64,000 nt of DNA from Amphiura filiformis (lineage: Eukaryota > Echinodermata > Ophiuroidea > Amphilepidida > Amphiuridae): positions 70,647,706 to 70,711,705 of the forward strand of contig NC_092628.1 in the NCBI RefSeq assembly GCF_039555335.1, in the 5' to 3' direction. Below are positions 57,912 through 64,000 of the stretch, piece by piece. Under the pieces are notes generated by a model, which saw only the letters and a program-made list of their open reading frames with translations, was not told the origin of the DNA and did not search any database. The first letter of the stretch is position 1, and every line of letters begins with the position of its first letter. A program made the position numbers and the translations under genes.

Positions 57912-58100
57912 AGTGGCGTAGCCAGGACTTTTTCACGGGAGCAAGGGGGCAAGACAAGGGGTGGGGGTAATTTTGACTAAAATTAGTGGGCAAAACAAAA
58001 ATCCTAAAAAATAACATAAATTTCAGGGAGGCCAGTATTCCAGGGGGGCAAGACTTGGCAGGGGGCATCTACCCAAATTGCTCCCCATGACACCATGCAC
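57912..58100. mobile_element. Putative MITE beginning CAGTGGCGTAGCCAGG
   Basis: The start CAGTGGCGTAGCCAGGACTT is a transposon end I recognise from many animal genomes. A loosely inverted CCATGCACTGCC closes it. Confidence is limited because the right end is decayed. Confidence 0.55.
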
Positions 58101-59007
58101 TGCCTGAGGCTATATTGTCAGTGAACGAGATCTTACGGTTTGATCCGATTGGATTATAAGTCGGAATCCGAAGTTATTGTGCTTTTTTTTTTCAGAGGAG
58201 GGGCGCGGCGGCCGAGGGCGAAAAACAACGAATATTGTCGAAAATTGGCAAAAAAACACCAAAAAGGCCTAAAAATCTCGCAGGAACGGCCAGAATCCAC
58301 AGCGTGGGTGCAGTTAGACTTCTAAGGGGGAACCTTCCCTCTTTGCCCTCCCCACACCTGACAAAAAACAAAACAAAACGAAAAAAACAAAACAAAACAA
58401 TATCAAAGCGTTATCCGATGGGGAATAAAGAAAGTAGAATCCGAAACAGAAAAATTGTGGAAAAAAAATATGATAGTCCATTACCAAGGACATTGACGTC
58501 ATCAAAGTTTTTTCTGCAACGTTAAAGTTCCGGATTCTTTACTTCAAAGTACTCTGAAAATACAATACATTTACGTAGCATGGGGTGTCAATATTTGTCT
58601 TTTGTCCCTGAATGAAGAATTTCTGAACGGATCAATGAACTGGAAACTTTAACAATATTGGTCAGTCTGGTTCTGAACTGCATGATATTGGGGATTACAT
58701 ATTATGCTAGGAAGAAGTGACTCAGTCATAACCGTGTCGGGAACCGTATATGATTTAAGTTCTGTCAGGATGGATGGATTGTCTCTGTGACTATTAATTC
58801 TATATATATATGAATCAAAACTTCATGAATGTTTTAAATAATTCACGCTAAAAATATTGGAAACATCAATATTTTATATTGATCGACCAGTGCAGTGGTT
58901 CCCATTCTAGCAGTTGAGTGCTGAGGGAATCTTTAAAGTGTGCCGTAAGTTCCGGGTCTTAAAAAGACCGGCTACTGTATACTGGCTGGCCCAAAAAGAA
59001 GCCAGGA
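58101..59007. promoter_or_regulatory. Upstream region of the DM13 gene
   Basis: No gene. A TATATATATA run at 58801-58810 lies about 200 bp before the start codon, but no convincing promoter can be named. Assignment as promoter region is positional only. Confidence 0.3.
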
Positions 59008-59077
59008 ATGAACAGAATGGTTGACTCCATAATCGTGAGAATTTTGCTTTCAGCGTGTATCTTTTTCAACACACAAG
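59008..59077 (+). CDS. DM13 gene exon 1 (signal peptide)
   Basis: 70 nt from ATG, donor CAAG|GTAAGT, phase 1 out. An in-frame join to exon 2 gives Glu at the junction. Confidence 0.68.
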
Positions 59078-62000
59078 GTAAGTGTTCACTACTTTAATGA
59101 GTTTCATTAAAAAATGAATCAGTATTCATATTTTAATACTGTGCATTAAAGACATCAAAGCAGGCCTAATAATATACATGTATGTATATGGCCTATCATC
59201 AGAGAAGATGAGAAAGACAACATAAGACATCTAATTCTCTGCTATCATAGACCCAACATTTGTACATTCATTCAACATCAACTTCAGAAAATGTATTGTA
59301 TTATTGTATTAACTCAGTGATGTATCCTGTAATTTCAGATAGGCATTTAAACACAAATCATATGAAATATGTTTAGGATCTAAAAATAAAAAGTGTTAGT
59401 GTACTGATATAAACATTTAAAGTTTTTTTGCAGTGGGTACATACTTGTCTCGAGCTAGATTCAACCATGGAGCTTTAGTTTTTTTTCCATGGATTCAACT
59501 TATCTTAGTTGAATTTATAAACGTCAAACCCTTTCTCGAGTACTTAGTTGTAGTTGTAGGCCTAGACCTATATTTCTAAAGCATATTTTACATAGCCTAT
59601 TTACAATAAATAGTTGCCTTTTCTTTTTTTCTTTTTTTTTCTTTTTTTGATCTGTTTTTTGGAAGTAGCCTAGACTACTAGTTCACAGGTATAATAAATG
59701 CATTTTTTTTTCAAACAGATCATAGTTCCCATCATAGAGAGCATCGTCTTGGGTGAATGAAATACATGAAATAAAACGAGGTGTCCCTTTAATTGCTATA
59801 CCGAGCTCGTGATCATCAGTATCCAATGCTGTATATGCGCTTGCGTTGTAGCACCGGGAGCGGATTTTGAGTGTATTTTGTTACTTTTTCGACTTAATTT
59901 CAGGTGAACAATACATGATTTAGACATAATGTTTGCCTTACTAATTTACAGCCGACCTATTTTTAGATCCACTCCACGGTATAGCATGTCGCATTTCAAC
60001 ATATTTTAAAATCATAGTAGAAATATAGGCACATTGCAATTTGCATGCTGCATCACGTCACTGCACTGTGCTGCCTGTGCATACAGTGTAGTTTATACTC
60101 AGGTCGGGTAAGCTTATATTGTCAATATTGTGTTAACTAAATCATAGGCCTTCTTTTTGAAGGCCTTCTTTTAATAGAACTACACTACACTTAACTACAC
60201 TGCAAAGTATGACATTTCGCACTGCTCGATTTTGTGCATTTTTACGCATGACAATATTAAACATGCACGATTTGAGGTTGATAGTTTGGAATTCCAATTT
60301 CCTTTCTCACAAAGTAAGGAAGGGCTAATGCTGGTTTCATACTTCCTGCCGCTTTACCGCTGAGTGGGGTGACGCTTCATCATGCCGCTTGCTCTTGTTT
60401 GCATGTGGAGCGGCACACCGCTGAGCGACAACAGCATGACTCGAAATCAACTCCCAGCGGTGCTGCCGCAGCAACAAAGCTGGTGGAGTGATCGCTATAT
60501 CGGCTTGCTGTTTGTCACCGCTAGCGTTTCTGGTGGGACTGCGCAGTGAAATCATCTTCAGTCAGAGCGGCAAAGCGCAAGCGACAGGGAAGTATGAAAC
60601 CAGCATAAGAGTAAGATTGTGCAATGCATTGGGAGTGGTCTTCTCTTAGTTCACCACGTAAACTTTATGGCTCAAAATTCGGACCGCTCGCCAATAAGTT
60701 TACTGCTTTCTATGTTTTGGAATTTGTTGACGTTTTAACGATCCCCGATTGCCGGTCGCTTATTTTAGCCGTGTCACGTCACATGCATGACGCTGGTGGG
60801 TACCAACCAAACTTCAGAAAAAAAAAACCTCGATCGCCGATAACGATGTGATATGGGACTTACATAGGATTACACAGAGATATTTCTTGCCCAAATTTGA
60901 CCATTTCTAGGCAAGTTGGCCCTACTTTGTCTGCGTTATATGAAAAAGGACAGTCTTAAGTAAGTATAAGTGCAACGCTTTTGATGTTTTGGGAGACTGG
61001 GAGGGTTCAGAACAAAAAAATGATGGAGCCTATTCTTGACTGTGTAATATTCCTTCAACCAGTTGCCGTGCGGTAACAGTCTTATACGATGGACAGATAG
61101 TATCAGTTTGTGAATGAGGACATCGTATAAGTTCCTTGTACTAGTCTTCTCTCCTTTATCCTTTACCTTGCTAATGCTATTTTCTTCCATGCTTTGTTTA
61201 TCAAAGCTATCTGGGTCAGCATGCATCTTATTCGCCTACACTGGCTATCCAGGCTTGTGTATTTTTATTGTATGAGCTTGGAACGGTCAATGGATTTCCC
61301 ATGGATTAGCAGAGTCTTCCCGACCGGCACAATCTCTGAAATCACAGAAAATGCACAAGTTACAACCAAGATGTTGTGGTTTTTAACCTGAGAAAACAGT
61401 AAGAGAGGAATTCCTCTGTGTAGATTAACAGATGGTGTAGCTACATGTATGTGTAAGGAGGGAGAACAGTGGACGAATTCTACCCAGAATTCATGTAGAA
61501 GTAGACAATTAATCTCTTAATCTCCCTCCTTACACACACACACGGCTAGTCGGCTACGGTACTAAAATTAGCCGGCACTAAAACTGCTGGCTATAACTAG
61601 GGACGGGTTGTACTCAAGTTTGGTTTTGGGTACAGGGTTAGGCAGGATTTGAAGGTTTGGGTGTGTAAATTAAAAAAACTGGGTGTGCAAATTTAAGATT
61701 TGTGTACAAAGTACAGGCCATGTGGGCAAAGACTGGGTGTGTAAAACACTCCCTACACGGCTGGCTGCCTAAGCCCTTGTAATTGAGTAGGGGTGTGCCA
61801 CTGAGAATTTTAAAGTAGACCCATTAATATACCAATGTTTCAAGAAATTTGGACCCATCCTTATACCAAAAGTCAACATTTTTGGCCGCATTTTACCTAA
61901 ATTGTCACAAATTCTCCCCCATATTTTGGCGGAATTTCAAAAATTATGGCTGTTTTTGATAAATTTGTGAAAGTATTAGAAAAAGCACCCATCCATACAT

Positions 62001-63481
62001 GTATACCAAAATTGACGTAGAAAAAGGGGTCATTGATATACCAAACGGCTGAAAATGCTACCCATGTTTGGCTAATAAATTGAATGTTAGGTCTTTAGGT
62101 TTCTTTCGTCCGATTTAATATCAAGTTAAGAATGGATTTCCGTCAAACTTCTCAAGGGGCTGTGGATTTACATCGTATCCGATGTTAATGTGAGGGAGAA
62201 AAACAAGAGTTGTCGCATTTCTCTGTGAGCTCTGATCAAAGTGCAAAAAGTGACCGCTTTAAATCAACAGCGATTATTTCCATGATCATTTTCTCGCTGA
62301 AATGATGATTTAGGTACGCGATAACTCAATAAATACGGTATCTGTAGGTAAGCAGTTATGCTCATCATAAAAAGCAAGAACGAATCAAACTGTTTTCTCA
62401 TTTTTGTAATAATTTATATTGGTCCATTTCAGATTTTAGGCATCATTTTGTGCAGATAAGCATAATTTGTAGATTTTAAAAAGTTCATTTTGATGCCTGA
62501 TATGGCCAATATCTCAAAACATAAGGCTAATGTAAGAAAAATAAATAAAAAATGGTTTTTGAAATGGAGTCTGAAGATCAAGAAAAAGAAAAAAAATTGG
62601 AAAGCATCTTTTTTTTATTATGATGCACCAAAAATTGTCAAAAATTCACTTTTTGCAATTTTCTTCATTATTGTTGTCTTAACACCAAATCTGTATAATT
62701 TTATATTAAGATTCCTTCGGAAAGAAGAATTACGCATCGCACACTAGCACAATTAAACATGAATTGAAATGAAAACATGACATGCACGGGCAGATATACC
62801 AGAGTAAAAACTCCGAACATACCTGCCTATGTGGGGACTTAGAACACCAGACCTCTCGCTTATGCAGAATTCAACAGGTTTTTTCCCATGATTTTACCAA
62901 AAAATTTTCTTTGAAATTTTCACATGTAAAAACATGTTTTGATTTTTTGTAAATACCTGATAAGATTGCTTATCATGTCCAGCATTCCAATGGTCTCTTT
63001 TTTATCTGCAGGTAGCAGATATTGGAATAAAAATTTGTTTTAAGAATTGATTTAAATAAAAAAAAAACCATTTAAATAAAAAAAAGAATCAGATTTTGTT
63101 GATTAAAAAAAACCCAGCAAACCTGGTTTGAAGACTTTAGTTCTTTTGATACATCCTCCGGGGAGCACTTTCAGACAGTGGCTTTGGCTTATTGGGGTAG
63201 GGGTTATCTTTTGAATCCTTTCATGACCACTAAATATAGTCAAGGACACTAGCATGAATTGAACAACGGCTGAAAAACACTTGTATTCACTAATGATGAA
63301 TGTTTTGCTTTGCTCACAGAATTTGCATGTGCTCAGACTCCATATTATGGCAAAGAAATAGGACAGTTTGTGGGTGGAAATAATGGAGGGGCAACTCAAC
63401 ATGGTGTACAGGGAACAGTTTATGCAATAGATGATTTCAGGATTTGGATTGTTGGATTTTCTTATGATGGAGCTGGTCCAG
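59008..63481 (+). CDS. Secreted DM13-domain protein (Skeletor-like), first two exons, 3'-partial
   Basis: Exon 1 (59008-59077) encodes a 23-residue hydrophobic leader, MNRMVDSIIVRILLSACIFF then NTQ, fitting a signal peptide. Exon 2 (63320-63481) joins in phase 1 and gives EFACAQTPYYGKEIGQF, then HGVQGTVYAIDDFRIWIV and GFSYDGAGP. That is the N-terminal part of a DM13 domain (G-x-F, HGV-x-GTVY, FSYDG-x-GP). DM13 is a proposed redox domain, often paired with DOMON in Skeletor-type extracellular or membrane proteins. Exon 2 ends in phase 1, so the rest of the domain must lie in exons beyond 64000. Exon 1 rests on leader character, splice signal and phase, so it is less certain than exon 2. Confidence 0.78.
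60329..60605. mobile_element. MITE with TGCTGGTTTCATACTTCC ends and TAA target duplication
   Basis: TGCTGGTTTCATACTTCC and its inverse GGAAGTATGAAACCAGCA bound a 277-bp element. TAA occurs at 60326-60328 and 60606-60608, which fits the 3-bp TWA duplication of PIF/Harbinger elements. The interior is GC-rich, with GCCGCT/AGCGGC motifs in inverse. Confidence 0.88.
61450..61546. repeat. Inverted repeat TGTGTAAGGAGGGAG
   Basis: TGTGTAAGGAGGGAG near 61450 is mirrored by CTCCCTCCTTACACA near 61523, with a secondary GAATTC palindrome pair between. A CACACACAC run follows. Confidence 0.75.
61550..61612 (-). mobile_element. Fragment of the hAT-like family seen at 252-500
   Basis: Read on the minus strand it gives CCCTAGTTATAGCCAGC, then AGTGCCGGCTAATTTTAGTA. 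This parallels the left end of the element at 252. The other end is missing. Confidence 0.65.
63320..63481 (+). CDS. DM13 gene exon 2
   Basis: 162 nt, phase 1/1. Acceptor TTTGCTTTGCTCACAG, donor CCAG|GTAAGT. It carries the first half of the DM13 domain with the FSYDGAGP motif. Confidence 0.9.
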
Positions 63482-63709
63482 GTAAGTTGACAAAATGGGT
63501 CAAGATATACAACCAAAAGATTGATGAAGCACTATAAATTTAACTAGGTTTTGCACAAATTAAAGCTGACTTGTGTCCCCATAAAAAAAAAACTGGAACT
63601 ATGTTAAACTTTATTTATAAAGCTGTTTTTAGTACAAGAAATGTAATCAACATTTTTACCTAATTAAATAGTTTACAGGGCTTCATCAATATAATGATAT
63701 GTCCTTTAA

Positions 63710-63924
63710 GGGCTCGTATTGAAATTCCCTTACACAGGAAGGTGTGCGCCATCCTGCAGCTTTCCTGTGCTAGCCTTCTTTTGTTAAAATCCTGGGCAGG
63801 GTGTATCACTGAAGCATATAATCCATCCGTTTTATGACCGAGCTTTCCTGAGGCGTGCGCTTAGCGAGGGGAATCCTGCCTTCTTTCTGTGTGAAAACGT
63901 GGTAGGGTATTTCAATATGAGCCC
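63710..63924. mobile_element. MITE with GGGCTCRTATTGAAAT ends and TAA target duplication
   Basis: GGGCTCGTATTGAAATTCCC on the left is mirrored by GGGTATTTCAATATGAGCCC on the right. TAA flanks it at 63707-63709 and 63925-63927. Inner blocks TTACACAGGAAGG and CCTTCTTTCTGTGTGAA are inverse too. It sits in DM13 intron 2. Confidence 0.86.
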
Positions 63925-64000
63925 TAAGTCTGCCAAGTGTCACCAGTTCTTATGTAATTGTACTAGGATCGATGTCAGGTTTTTTTTACTGTGTTGTTGG

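Larger units (their letters stand above)
59078..63319 (+). other. DM13 gene intron 1, about 4.2 kb
   Basis: It contains the PIF-like MITE at 60329-60605, the hairpin at 61450-61546 and a fragment of the first hAT-like family (61550-61612). I saw no further DM13 exon; ORFs such as 60624-60851 have no recognisable domain. Confidence 0.6.

Noticed and set aside
60624..60851. Possible extra exon of the DM13 gene
   Set aside because: No DM13 or DOMON motif, and direct splicing of 59077 to 63320 already gives a consistent frame.

Overview
This is a window of an animal nuclear genome: AT-rich, intron-rich and densely packed with small inverted-repeat transposons. There are no prokaryotic operons or CRISPR arrays. 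Frequent AGGCCTA-type motifs and the gene content suggest a marine invertebrate deuterostome, most likely an echinoderm; the species call is an inference. I could place three protein-coding genes by joining exons at canonical AG/GT splice sites with consistent phase.

(1) 758-31306, plus strand: the 3' half of the dynactin p150-Glued gene (DCTN1). Seventeen exons give 653 codons plus a stop and cover the intermediate region, the second coiled coil and the C-terminal region; the 5' half lies upstream of the window. One intron is about 16.9 kb, and two very small exons (36 and 15 nt) are phase-symmetric, so they could be cassettes. (2) 49816-45168, minus strand: a complete four-exon gene for a PC-esterase domain-containing protein (PCED1 family, GDSL/SGNH fold), 538 codons, with a long disordered tail. 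(3) From 59008, plus strand: the first two exons of a secreted DM13-domain protein (Skeletor-like) that continues past the window end. DCTN1 and PCED1 are tail to tail; PCED1 and the DM13 gene are head to head.

The rest is introns and intergenic DNA filled with short non-autonomous DNA elements. The most informative stretch is 36.1-44.4 kb, between the two 3' ends. It is a nested tandem duplication whose second copy was later hit by three different transposons: a hAT-like element with 8-bp TSD ACTCTGGG, a 1.09-kb element with 4-bp TSD ATTA, and an element with TSD TA. The first copy preserves each empty insertion site. The stretch ends in a roughly ten-unit 108-bp satellite whose period, a multiple of three, produces a spurious 295-codon ORF. 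Elsewhere there is a hAT-like MITE with a perfect 8-bp TSD (252-500), three palindromic elements flanked by TTAA, two with TAA duplications, and several dispersed families with two to four copies in the window.

I found no evidence of a new multi-gene biological system. The best leads are the insertion chronology in the duplicated block, the candidate DCTN1 microexons, and a possible poison exon in PCED1 intron 2 whose acceptor lies at the edge of a MITE.
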